Part shown: one piece after another, positions 8,176 to 17,098 of the stretch | How positions within the stretch are numbered: the first letter of the stretch is position 1 | How the letters are laid out: each line of letters opens with the position of its first letter | NCBI GenBank assembly: GCA_028565635.1 | Contig: JAOXYB010021748.1 | Span: 1-17,098, forward strand | DNA length: 17,098 bases | From: Phoronis ovalis | Taxonomy: Eukaryota > Phoronida > Phoronidae | Direction: 5' to 3' | The notes under the pieces: generated by a model | What the model saw: the letters and a program-made list of their open reading frames with translations, nothing else | Told to the model about the DNA's origin: nothing | Database searches by the model: none | Position numbers and translations under genes: made by a program

Positions 8176-11100
8176 CTGAAAAACAACAATTTCAAAAATA
8201 TGTAGCTCCAAGACACTATAAATAACATAGAGCGCAAGAGTATCAGAAACTGATGGTTATTCAAAGTTATCTTGTGATTGTTTGGAATTGTCATGACACA
8301 GTGATCACCAATGAAATGTAAACAGGCAAATAAATAACTGAAGCTATTTATATCACTTGGGCAAGGATTTCATTGGTATCATGTTGAAGGAAGTACTAGG
8401 TTCACTAAACATGTTGACCAACAACTATCAACACCTGCTATCAGAAATACACAAAAGACATTCAAAAGCAATCAGAATTTAGGTCACTTATTGAAATGTG
8501 TGTATAATTAAAGCAAGCTTAAGAGGTTTACTCAAAAGCAGTTTTAACAAACATATTATAAAGCACAAGTTCCACAAAACAGTCTGTTTTCAGTACTTTG
8601 TATAAATTCTAGTGCCAGTCAAATGAGCTGTTATACCAGCATTATGTGACATTGGACAACACAAAAAAAAAATGTGCCAAATTTAAACTTCGTCTAGCCA
8701 GTTCTGAACAGCTACCGAACATTTTATGTGCAGATTATCCAACAAAAAGCCAGGCAGATTCAAATTGTATGCTGTTTGTGCACTTCTTCACTTCACATGT
8801 AAGTTATCATGTACAACAAGCACAAAAGTTTATACATCAATGCAGTCAATAGTACCTTGTCTAAGTGACTGGTTTTCTTGCACAAGTTCTGCATTCCTTG
8901 TGGACAAGAAGACGGCATCCTGAATAGAATCTTCCAAGAGAGACCTGTAACGTTTTTCCAGAGCAGCTTTTTGTTCTTCAAACACTTCACGGTAGTTTCG
9001 AAAGGTCTGAAGTAGATATATAAAGGGCTTTTCATTTTTATGCAAACATCAAATTTAAGTGAAAAAAAGTGCTAATACAAAGCTACTTGTAACAACTTTC
9101 AAGCCAACCTGCTTTCTACATTTTACCATATTGAAGGTGAAATATATGATGATACAACACATACAATTAATTTGTTTTAAGAATGTCATGTACTGCATGT
9201 GGTGTGTGCTCAAAGAAAAAAAAGATCCTGCTTGATAACATTAAGCAACTTAAGTTTATAATGTTTTATAGGCATCACCATTCAGTTGCTCATGTGCTGT
9301 CTTTTTAAGTCCTCTTATTTATGTTTTCTAGTTCACTCCTATAAACATTTTCAAGAAACTTCAAATCTGAGCACATACCAGAGCTCACCACAATCACATA
9401 ATAATTACACAATGATAGCTACTGTTTCCACCCTGGGATGTCTAACTTTTAAGTTACAGATATGTGTCTTAAGATTTGTCCATCTTTAAATCAGTATCTT
9501 GTGTCTCTAATGAACCATGGAAAAGAAGAACATACATGTACATCCAAAATGTCTGCACTTTTTGTAGGATAGTTTTCTAGTTTGTGATTAGTTTCATGTA
9601 CCATATAGTTTAGATGCTGCTATAGACTCTAGCAGAAAAATACCTGAAAATGTTGAAGTTGCTGCACTTCCAATTCTTCCTTGTGTTGTTTGTAAGTCTC
9701 ATCTAGTGCTTTCTGAAGACGATCTTTTTCTTGCTGCAAAGTTGCCACCTAAGGATTGAAAAATGCCAGTTGACAAAGTATTGTAGGAGTAAAAGTCTCA
9801 CTATATACTAGAGCAAACAAATAGGTTAAAAGATTAATTGAGTTTACTTTATACATTTATATTACAACAGATCCATTACTGATATTTAATTAGTTAATTC
9901 TGATCAAAATGCTACATGTATAATGGGTTTGCTCTTAGGGTCAGCATCTTGTAACTGTTGATTGGATAAGGGAATTTTCAGACTATTAACCTTCTAGTGC
10001 TCAATTGTGCCAAAAGGAAACACAAGAAATACATGGTTCCAGATTACTATTAGTAAATTTGATATGCTCTTTTAAAATTGTATGACAAACAGACTTCAAA
10101 TTTCGCAAATTTGTTACTTCTTGTTATTGGTATACAGCATGCCATGTTGATTGTGGGAGTTGATTAGATTGGAGATAATTTTTACTGTTTTAAAGAACAG
10201 CACAGTCATTAAGAATTACCTGAAGTGAGACAACTGCTTGCTCAGCTTTCAAAGTTATGAGCTGCATTTCTAATGCTGTACCTTCTTCTACAGAATATTG
10301 ATTTCCTTCTGCTTTTTTCATCTAAATTATAAGAGCCAGCATACATTTCATGAGTATATTAAAGTATAATTCTAGGTAGTATAATAAATATACATCTCCT
10401 ATGATGAGGTTGCCATTACTGATGAACATAAGGAGATGGCATCAAAGAGTTATGTAATCGTAATTTTCCGTCCTTTAGTATGAGTGAGTTCATCCACCAG
10501 GTGGTACACATGTGCTGCCAAAATATTGGAAACAATGGAGTCTACGTACATTTATTGCTATTGAATGTTAATTAAGTGACTATATTTTCTTACAGCTACA
10601 AATAATACCTGTATTTCGACATGATCATTCTCTATCTCAATTTTCATCCTCTCCAGTTCCTCATCAATCATTGCTTTGTTTTCAAGTTCCCATCTGCGCC
10701 GTTCCTCAGATTCAATTCTTTGTCTCAATTCAGCATTGCCTTGCAGAGCAGCATTATGAGAACGGGCATCCTGACAAACAGATATTCTTATAGGGACATC
10801 AAAGTATGTTTTCGAATATTTGGTTAGTACATGTTTAACAGTGTACTAATATATAACTTAAGATTTGATATAATATTATTTTTTTATCATCATTCACTTA
10901 ATGTGTATTTTTTTCATCACCCTTAATTTTGTTCCTCTCAACATCATTCCATAAATGCGGCATTATGACTCCAAGTACAACTTAATTAAATGGAAACCTA
11001 AGTCCTACAACCTTTTAAACTTTCTCACCTCTCGTTCAGACCTCATTTTCTCATCCACTTCTCTTAATCGACGCTTTACATCCTTCAAATTTTCTGTTTC

Positions 11101-14100
11101 TCGTTTCAGACTCTCTTTCAATTCGTGGATGGCACTCACACGGGCTTTGGTATCTGAATCAGTTGCTTTACCTTCAAGAAATGGAAACATTTTATTTGTC
11201 AGACAAATTAAAGATTACCCACTTTTGCAAATAAAAAATGTTCATCTTGGAACCAGGAGAAAATGTCCTACAAGTATCTGGTACCTTAAGATTCATAAAC
11301 GACCATGTAAAACAAAATACATACTATAAAAAATAATATTATATAAGATTACTCTTTCCACTTTAATAACACAGAAAATAAATTCATCAATAATACATTT
11401 TTTTGTTCGAATAACTGATTAATTTAGAGAATTTGTGTACATACAAACACTAACTGAACTGTATCTTACCACTGTCAGCAAGTTTTGAATAATCAGCAAT
11501 GCGCTTTGTCAAGTCATCCTTCATAATATCAATTTGTTTTCTGTTCTCTTTGAATTCTAAAGTTAACTGGTCTTTTTCTTTCTGCATCAGGAGCAATTTC
11601 TCCTGATGATCTTTGTCTCCCTTTTTCATAGTATCCATAACCCATTCCAATATACCCTGTACACACGGAATTTTTTATTCTAAAGCTTTTCAGTACAGGA
11701 AATGATAACAGATGTAAGAAAGGAAACAATAAACTAACAGTTATTTCGTTCTGAATCTATTGTTGAAAATACAGAGGGTTCAATACTATACTTCTTACAC
11801 AATATAATGAAAATATTTCAGGCCACATTAATAATGTCTACAAGTACATGTATATGGTAGCGAAAGAAGATTATCCATGAAGGGTCACAGCAGGTTAACT
11901 AGAAAGTAAACCTTAATATTAAATGTTGTTTAAGATAACTGTAAGACCCTCAAATATGCTAATTAAAACACCATTGGAAACTTACCCTGTTAGCAAGATT
12001 TGATTTCCTCTCCTCTTCATACTGATCAGACAACTTTTCCTTTTCCTCCCATGTTTGCTTTTTAGCAATCTGTAGGTCTCTTATTAGGTCCTAAATACCA
12101 ATACAAATATATTACTAATAATATAAGACAAAGCTATCGACCACTAATTAATTAAACGTGAAAGTTTGCATCTCAAAAACTGAAATCACAATCCACTTGA
12201 AAATTGGTTTGTAAGTCACTGTTTCTCATTGAGTAACTCTAAAAATTAAAGAATGGTACATTTAACAATCCAACATAGAAACTTCATGCATTCTTACCTC
12301 TCCTGCAGTCAAAAACTTTGAGTTTCTATATTATAGGCAATACTTATCCTTACAAGATATGCTTACAAGATATGAACAGTAACAAAGCATACATGTACCT
12401 CCATCTGCAAGACGTCCTCTTTGTTGTTAGCTTTTATGGCCAATTTGTCACGAATTCTAGAGATTTCTTCACGGAGCTGGCTGATCATATGGTTAGTCTC
12501 ATCCTAAAGTACAGATATCTATATTTAAGATATGATTAAAAAAAATTCAGTAAAAATTTGACATTAAATGGCAACAATAGTTGCGAAATCTTCAATTATA
12601 TCTCACTGGTACAGATAGTAATGAATTTCAATTACAACAACAAATTTTCCAATCATTAGTGAAAAACTATAATTGCCAAATCTTGCAGAGAAAGAAACTG
12701 AAACTCAGTACACACTTTAAACAGTTATGTACAGGGATCTGGATCGATCTCCACATGTTTTTTAAGAGTGGATACTGATAATGCCAGTCCCTGTCAAGTA
12801 TGCATAGTTTACATGTATTTAATGGGAATAAACTCTCTTTTTATGTAAAAGTTGCATAAACTGTCTTTCCTAGTCCTATATTTGGGTCAGTTGTCATAAG
12901 CACAGTTGTGTATTCAACTTACCAAATTAACTGACACTTGATTTTTAACACTCTTTGCAAACTGTGCATATTGCAATGTTGTCAGTGTATTATTCAGAGT
13001 CATGTCAGCTGGCGAAATCTGTGCAATCATCAAGGTTACAGCGTTACCTCCAAGTGAATCCTGAAATTATGAAAGAAAATTTATCACATATTCGCTGCTC
13101 ACAAATTAATTTTTTATATAAAAAGTGAAATTTTTATAATTTATTAAAAAAGTTTAACACTAAAACACTGCTTAAGATATACTAAGTGTGCGATTCGGAT
13201 ATATTCCACCATATGTCATTAACACTGGTAAACATCATGATGACTATAAGAGCTCTAATTAAAGTATCTTGTTTAGCTAGACTGATATCCATGGAGGAAA
13301 CTTTTGCTTTTATTTGACGTTTATATGTCAAGGTATTATGAAGTTGAGTTGAAAGTAATATCTAGCTCAGTATATATAATTATGACGTTACCTGAATTAT
13401 TCTGGTAATTTTTGAGTCCCTATAAGGCACATGACCACCTTTTTTCTTTGGATCACCAAGTGCACTAAGTACATTTTTAACTGCTTGATCGCTGTAAATT
13501 GAAAATTTTTGACATCATTCAGATTTCAGCATTAAATAATACTATCTGCAATAAAATTAAAACATTCTTTTAAGCGGAACAATTCTTAAGTCTAATATTT
13601 ACATCAGCTTATGTTGCATAGGCACATCAGGCTATAAGATATCTGCTCCCTGACTTGCTACTTGTACACTTATATAAACTGTGTTTGCCAAAGTTGTAAC
13701 AACCCAAACCTTCTGTTTGAATCTTGATTCTCTGAACCATCTATTCCAGCTAATTCAACCAGTTGTATTGTTGACTTCAGTCCAATTTTACTAGAATTGT
13801 TTTCTCTTTGCGCTACATGAATAGTGAAAACACCATGAGATCTAAAAAAAATTATGATATTAAAATTCAAACCATTAAATCATTCAACCCTCCATTAAAG
13901 CATCACAACTTCATCTCATTTTTGTTAACCTTCAATAAGAAGAATAAAATCTTTATGATGTTCCTATCCTGCTTTATAGTTTGCAAATACCAATACCTTT
14001 CCCTGTGTGAACTGACATCTTTCGCTCCCATCTTTCTAGCTCTACTGCCTTGTTCATAGAGTCTAGCAATGTCATCAGCATTACGTACAACCATTTCTGA

Positions 14101-16336
14101 TAACCCATCAACAAAGCTACAAAAGATGAAAACGCAAACATAAATTACAATTTTAGAAACAGTGTAATATATAAATAAGACAGAACCTATAACTTCACTC
14201 AAATTAGGAAGCTAAAAGTTATGAAAAATCATTGTTTAACAAAAATTTTGTGTAGAAATCTGAATGCTTTAATATAATGCCAGTGTATCTGGAATGGAGG
14301 CTCTAATACCATGATAATTATCCACTGTCAGAAACTGAAATTCCATGGTTTAATGGGCAGCACACTGTACAATTTTTCTGCAAATACTGATAATTAGAAA
14401 TCATGTTGAAACACTTGTAAGCAAAAGTGGAAAATCATAGGATTTAATTAAGGCTTTATAATAATACAGGGACTGTGGTAAAACAAGTGAGCAAGGCTAA
14501 CTTACATTCCCAGCTGAGGATGTTGCCTCACTTTCATTTCATTAGTATGAGGATTCAACATGTCGGTCATGTCTTCATCCAAAATTTCCACAAATTGAAC
14601 AGTAACAAAAAATTGCTTGTTTGGTGCAGATTCAATTTTCTTGAATAAAGATTTATTTAGCTGTAAAAGTAAGAAAATTCACTTTGTGAATATTTCATTC
14701 TATTTAAATAATAAATGTTTCATTTTTTTATGGTTTAGCTTGAATGTGTTCTTGTGTTTTACACACTTTTAAAAAAGTTTGTTTTTTACAAAAGCAAATT
14801 TCTTCTACAGTCTATAAGATCGAGCATTTCTTTTATAGCACAGGAATAAAAAACGCACCATATTACGCTGATAGTAAGATCCGGGTCTTATGTTTGAACT
14901 TTCACTGTTTTGAAATTTTAGAAAAAAATTTTAGATCATGGGAAGTACATTTTTTGAAAATGAATAATCAAATATTGACTATTCATTAATAAATCAACAA
15001 TTCATTTATTACCCGCTGTAAATAATCATTTTATTCATTAACTCTTCAGGAATGAGTCTGTTTTAATTAAATGCACAGTAACATTTATCACCCTTCAATT
15101 TTGAAAATGTAAAAAAACCTAATGAGGGTTTTGAAATGTTGGTATCTCAAAAGTACATTGATTGTAACCCAATATCTATAAATAATAGTCTGCAAACTAC
15201 ATTATATCGTTTTGATTATCTTTCAATACTCAGTTTTCTTCTTTCATTGTCCACTGTTTTTGCAGGTAATATTCCAAACAATAGAACAATAGGGTAAAAT
15301 GTGATTTTACAAAGTTAATGAAGGGTACGCGGATGCAACTGACCTAGGACAAAGTCAAATGGAGAAAAATCATTTCGGCCTTATGTCCTACTAGGGACAA
15401 AGAGGAAAGTAAGTAACTAAGCACATAAGATGCATCGTTTCATTATATGGGTTATTTTTTATATCGATGCAGCCGACTTTAGAAAATGCATTTTAATTTG
15501 ATAGATAGGCCCACGTCTTACTTACGACGCAGGGTCTTCTTGGGACTACTATCTAGGTAATATCATAATGGTACATGTCCCGCACAAAAATTGTTCAATC
15601 AGTGAACCTTAACACTAAACTTACACAAGGAATTATACCCGGATCATGCTCAGAACCAGACATGAGGTAGCTTTTCCCAGCTCCAGTCTACAATAGAAAC
15701 AGAACATGCTATTCTTGTACTGTGATTGCAAATGACATGATTATCAGGACTTTTTATTAGAAGACAACTCTCTAGAATATATATTATTAAATATCACGAA
15801 ACTATGGTGAATTGTTATGTATTTTTAGCAAATGCTATGTTTTTAATCAGAAATCAGAAACTGACTTTCATTATGCAAATCTTAAAATATAGCTGCTATG
15901 ATATGGTGTAACAATTTTTGACTGCACTTCACACCAGAAATGACAAATTCTACTCTTGAAATAGCAACTTCTGAAAAGTTCTACACAAATTGTGCAGGCG
16001 ATTTTTCTTAAAATCTGAACAAACAATGAACAAAAAACGTGTTACAAATAATGTTAACAGCCGTAAGTAGTGCATACTGTACATATAAATTTTGAATTTC
16101 TAATAGTATTGGACATTTGAAAGATTTTAAATCTCAAATTTGTTTAAAGTATGCCTATCCATCTTATATGTGGCTTATAATGTATTAAGACAAAAATAAC
16201 TTACCGCACCAAAAGCAATTACGGATACATTACAGCCTCCAAACACCTTCTCTATCAATGGCTCAACTTTATCTTTAAAGACTTGGTTTGTCCTTATCTC
16301 TGGACCATAGCTGGCATCAAACACAAATGTCTGTTC
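8105..16336 (-). CDS. Kinesin motor protein with long coiled-coil tail (5' end outside window)
   Basis: Sixteen minus-strand exons join in frame to 1971 nt, i.e. 656 residues plus TAA (residues below count from the first one in the window). Exon ends (high..low): 16336..16205, 15687..15625, 14660..14506, 14116..13997, 13841..13710, 13491..13392, 13060..12923, 12503..12399, 12090..11986, 11656..11470, 11171..11029, 10770..10609, 10321..10220, 9748..9644, 9006..8856, 8175..8105. All introns are GT-AG. Residues 1-274 are a kinesin motor: P-loop GATGAGKS at 43-50, the KVRQHPQLG segment near 109-116, VPYRDSK at 222-228 and [10 protein letters not shown] at 265-274. Residues about 281-642 are coiled coil, then a short [11 protein letters not shown] end. 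The motor and TWEEKEKLS segment recall kinesin-3, but no FHA domain is present. Both switch motifs are non-consensus. The protein presumably moves or anchors cargo on microtubules. The family is certain; subfamily and motility are not. Confidence 0.9.
8856..9006 (-). CDS. Kinesin exon o: tail coiled coil
   Basis: This 151-nt exon (phase 0 in, 1 out, acceptor acttcag) encodes [40 protein letters not shown] and NQSLRQ, continuing the coiled coil. The frame closes soon after the proposed donor. Confidence 0.9.
9644..9748 (-). CDS. Kinesin exon n: tail coiled coil
   Basis: This 105-nt exon (35 codons, phase 0/0) encodes [20 protein letters not shown] and [14 protein letters not shown], a regular heptad pattern. 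Confidence 0.9.
10220..10321 (-). CDS. Kinesin exon m: tail coiled coil
   Basis: This 102-nt exon (34 codons, phase 0/0) encodes [20 protein letters not shown] and [14 protein letters not shown]. The first part is less helical and may be a hinge between coiled-coil segments. Confidence 0.88.
10609..10770 (-). CDS. Kinesin exon l: tail coiled coil
   Basis: This 162-nt exon (54 codons, phase 0/0) encodes [20 protein letters not shown] and [20 protein letters not shown]. It is strongly heptad-like and highly charged. Confidence 0.9.
11029..11171 (-). CDS. Kinesin exon k: tail coiled coil
   Basis: This 143-nt exon (phase 1 in, 0 out, acceptor cttgaag) encodes a predicted coiled coil, [20 protein letters not shown] and [16 protein letters not shown], rich in Lys, Arg and Glu. 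Confidence 0.9.
11470..11656 (-). CDS. Kinesin exon j: tail coiled coil
   Basis: This 187-nt exon (phase 0 in, 1 out, acceptor tgtacag, donor GTAAGA) encodes [16 protein letters not shown] and then long charged heptads, including [20 protein letters not shown] and [14 protein letters not shown]. Confidence 0.92.
11986..12090 (-). CDS. Kinesin exon i: coiled coil with TWEEK motif
   Basis: This 105-nt exon (35 codons, phase 0/0, donor GTAAGT) encodes [20 protein letters not shown] and [15 protein letters not shown]. The TWEEK-E-R pattern resembles the kinesin-3 segment just before the FHA domain, but no FHA domain follows. Confidence 0.92.
12349..12374. repeat. 13-base tandem duplication CTTACAAGATATG x2
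   Basis: Two perfect adjacent copies lie in the kinesin intron, 25 bases downstream (gene sense) of the donor of exon h. Origin is probably replication slippage. Confidence 0.8.
12399..12503 (-). CDS. Kinesin exon h: neck and first coiled-coil segment
   Basis: This 105-nt exon of exactly 35 codons (phase 0/0) encodes [20 protein letters not shown] and NKEDVLQME. The [13 protein letters not shown] segment is the neck coiled coil that follows the motor (kinesin-3 has LIRELKEEVARLKDLL here). Confidence 0.92.
12923..13060 (-). CDS. Kinesin exon g: last motor strands and helix alpha6
   Basis: This 138-nt exon (phase 0/0) encodes residues 235-280: [19 protein letters not shown], then [20 protein letters not shown]. 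These match the standard dsLGGN..t.mi..iSP and TL.tL.yA.rak.i.n motifs that close the kinesin motor domain. Confidence 0.94.
13392..13491 (-). CDS. Kinesin exon f: helix alpha4 to alpha5
   Basis: This 100-nt exon (phase 2 in, 0 out, acceptor tttacag) encodes [20 protein letters not shown] and [10 protein letters not shown]. It includes the VPYRDSKLT motif of the microtubule-binding face. The motif is well conserved, which argues that the gene is functional. Confidence 0.93.
13710..13841 (-). CDS. Kinesin exon e: switch I end, beta6-beta7 and switch II
   Basis: This 132-nt exon (phase 2/2) starts with [12 protein letters not shown] (usual RSH.iF.i.v.q) and carries [16 protein letters not shown], the switch II strand that normally reads LVDLAGSE. 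Its donor, AAG|GTTTGG, is weak but is the only site whose phase fits the next exon. Confidence 0.88.
13997..14116 (-). CDS. Kinesin exon d: helix alpha3 and start of switch I
   Basis: This 120-nt exon (phase 2/2, acceptor tttgtag, donor GTATTG) encodes [20 protein letters not shown] and [14 protein letters not shown], the usual V.GL..v.V....e...l...G...R...a segment. It ends in VSSHRE, where most kinesins have NxxSSR. The preceding split codon 117 is Ile. Confidence 0.9.
14506..14660 (-). CDS. Kinesin exon c: motor beta4-beta5 region
   Basis: This 155-nt exon (phase 0 in, 2 out) encodes residues 66-116 plus two bases of codon 117. It carries [10 protein letters not shown], the strand [20 protein letters not shown] (counterpart of V.vSy.EIYnE.v.DLL) and [10 protein letters not shown]. 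The KVR.HP.LG form is characteristic of the kinesin-3 group. Confidence 0.92.
15320..15562. other. GC-richer island inside the second kinesin intron
   Basis: This stretch of the 964-nt intron between exons b and c is less AT-rich than its surroundings. It carries short inverted motifs: GATGCATCG with CGATGC, and CCTAGG/ACCTAG near both ends. No open frame with a domain is seen. It could be a small non-autonomous element; target-site duplications are not clear. Confidence 0.3.
15625..15687 (-). CDS. Kinesin exon b: P-loop lysine and helix alpha2 start
   Basis: This 63-nt exon (phase 0/0, donor GTAAGT, acceptor ttgtag) encodes residues 45-65. [11 protein letters not shown] completes the Walker A motif GATGAGKS with Lys49 and Ser50. 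It is followed by [10 protein letters not shown], matching the kinesin GIIPR motif with Cys in place of Arg. Confidence 0.92.
16205..16336 (-). CDS. Kinesin exon a: motor strand beta3 to the start of the P-loop
   Basis: This 132-nt exon has acceptor tttatag and donor GTAAGT, with phase 0 at both ends. It encodes residues 1-44, including [13 protein letters not shown] (the usual F.FD.vf motif), [20 protein letters not shown] and VIAFGA. The intron enters the P-loop after GA. The preceding beta1-beta2 region (the VRVRP motif) is missing, so at least one more exon lies upstream, to the right of the window. Confidence 0.92.
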
Positions 16337-17098
16337 CTATAAATCAGATTCATTTCCTTATTGGTTAACCTATAGATGCACTTTCACATTCTTTTGTGAA
16401 CTTTTTATTCTCTCAGGTGTAATTAGTGTGTTGTCCTATCATATTTGTCAAAACAGTCAAAAGTAGCTAGCACATACTATTTTGTTTTAATACAATTTTT
16501 TAGTTGCATAAAAGGAAGTGCTACAAATGGCAGTGCTGGTGATATTGTTGGAAAACATTGTCAGAGCCTGATGTATGTGGATAAGTTTACAATAGGATAG
16601 TATAAAGAATAACAATTTCTGAGCAGATGGTGCATGAGCTGAGGGAATGAATTGATCCCTTACTGTATAAATGATATTATAGTTTAAGAAGTAAAATATT
16701 TTTTGGGTTATTATGAGCCCAAGTAAGACATTATCTTTGAAATAATAATTACTGTTTACCCTCAGAGGTAATCCCTGACTGACTCACTCCTATATATGGA
16801 GGTTTTTGGTGTGTTTTTTGCACCATTCTAATCCAGGAAAGGGATGGGGGGTTGCACCATTTTAGTCATGGCCGGGAAAGGGCTGTTTTCACATTTTCAC
16901 GCTTTTTGGAGATGTGGGCTGTGCCTCTCTGCATGCAAAAATTTGGAAGTGACCTCCCTCTTACTCAAAATATATTGAAGAAACCTCCTATGTTGAGACT
17001 ATTCTGCACCTTTATTTTTCCAAGATTTCTTAGATTAGTTGCATTTTATTAAGACATATAAGGTTGTCATACTTGCACATGCGTCGTGAACAGTTGGT
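16337..17098. other. Intron or upstream DNA of the kinesin gene
   Basis: No exon for the missing N-terminal part of the motor (a VRVRP-like strand) is seen here. The stretch is therefore taken as the intron preceding exon a. Its right half holds the repeat at 16740-17050. Confidence 0.5.
16740..17050. repeat. Probable dispersed repeat with internal GCACCATT duplication
   Basis: TGCACCATTCTAATCC-AGGAAAGGG (16819-16843) and TGCACCATTTTAGTCATGGC-CGGGAAAGGG (16853-16882) are adjacent diverged copies. The block is G-rich and differs in composition from the flanking AT-rich DNA. The 66-codon frame at 16852-17052 is not a recognisable protein. Confidence 0.45.

Larger units (their letters stand above)
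8176..16204 (-). other. Introns of the kinesin gene
   Basis: The fifteen introns, in gene order, are 517, 964, 389, 155, 218, 331, 419, 308, 329, 298, 258, 287, 471, 637 and 680 nt. All are GT-AG, most with GTAAGN or GTRNGN donors and T-rich acceptors. Phases in order are 0,0,2,2,2,0,0,0,0,1,0,0,0,0,1. Apart from the features listed separately, nothing else is seen in them: no nested gene, RNA gene or transposon frame. Confidence 0.85.

Noticed and set aside
10955-11329. Plus-strand frame of 124 codons opposite kinesin exon k
   Set aside because: It is an antisense shadow of a coiled-coil exon. The minus strand has matching phases, splice sites and coiled-coil sequence.
13633-13659. Possible micro-exon on the minus strand encoding [10 protein letters not shown], resembling the SKTGAEG.. 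part of kinesin loop L11
   Set aside because: It follows an AG and has the right phase, but no usable GT donor occurs before an in-frame stop, and a GC donor would be non-consensus. The similarity is short and may be chance. It is worth checking only with RNA data.
13808-14059. Plus-strand frame of 83 codons over kinesin exons d and e
   Set aside because: It crosses two well-supported minus-strand exons and has no recognisable domain.

Overview
The window looks like nuclear DNA of an animal, most likely an AT-rich marine invertebrate. One gene is split into many short exons with canonical GT/AG junctions. The non-coding DNA is long and AT-rich, diverged dispersed repeats are present, and the only canonical 3'-end signals are AATAAA. 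There are no bacterial operons or ribosome binding sites. The species cannot be fixed from the sequence alone.

Layout. Positions 1-3165 carry no certain gene. They hold a repeat-rich stretch (about 820-1520), a 15-base C run, a duplicated palindrome and probably the 5' exon(s) and first intron of the plus-strand gene. Positions 3193-5193 (+) are one uninterrupted 666-codon reading frame for a protein with N-terminal TPR repeats, a long right-handed beta-helix and a C-terminal MYND zinc finger. An AATAAA follows 30 bases after its stop. Positions 5230-7235 form a non-coding interval between two convergent genes. Positions 8105-16336 (-) hold the 3' part of a kinesin gene. I assembled 16 consecutive exons whose phases all match. 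They give 656 residues from strand beta3 of the motor domain to the stop codon. The first exon(s), encoding the very N-terminus, lie beyond the right edge. Positions 16337-17098 are intron or upstream DNA with a second dispersed repeat.

The two genes point towards each other and show no obvious functional link. The MYND protein looks like an adaptor (TPR and MYND for protein binding, beta-helix as scaffold). The kinesin has a conserved P-loop and C-terminal half of the motor, with neck and tail built of coiled coil and a short Ser-rich end. Its overall character is closest to the kinesin-3 group, but no FHA domain follows the first coiled coil.

The most notable point is the kinesin motor. 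Its P-loop is intact, but both switch motifs depart from consensus (RERSH in place of SSRSH; ELAGID or ELAGIDGSE in place of DLAGSE), and loop L11 is about 11 residues short. No complete, clearly new biological system is visible, and no CRISPR, tRNA, rRNA or transposase gene was found.
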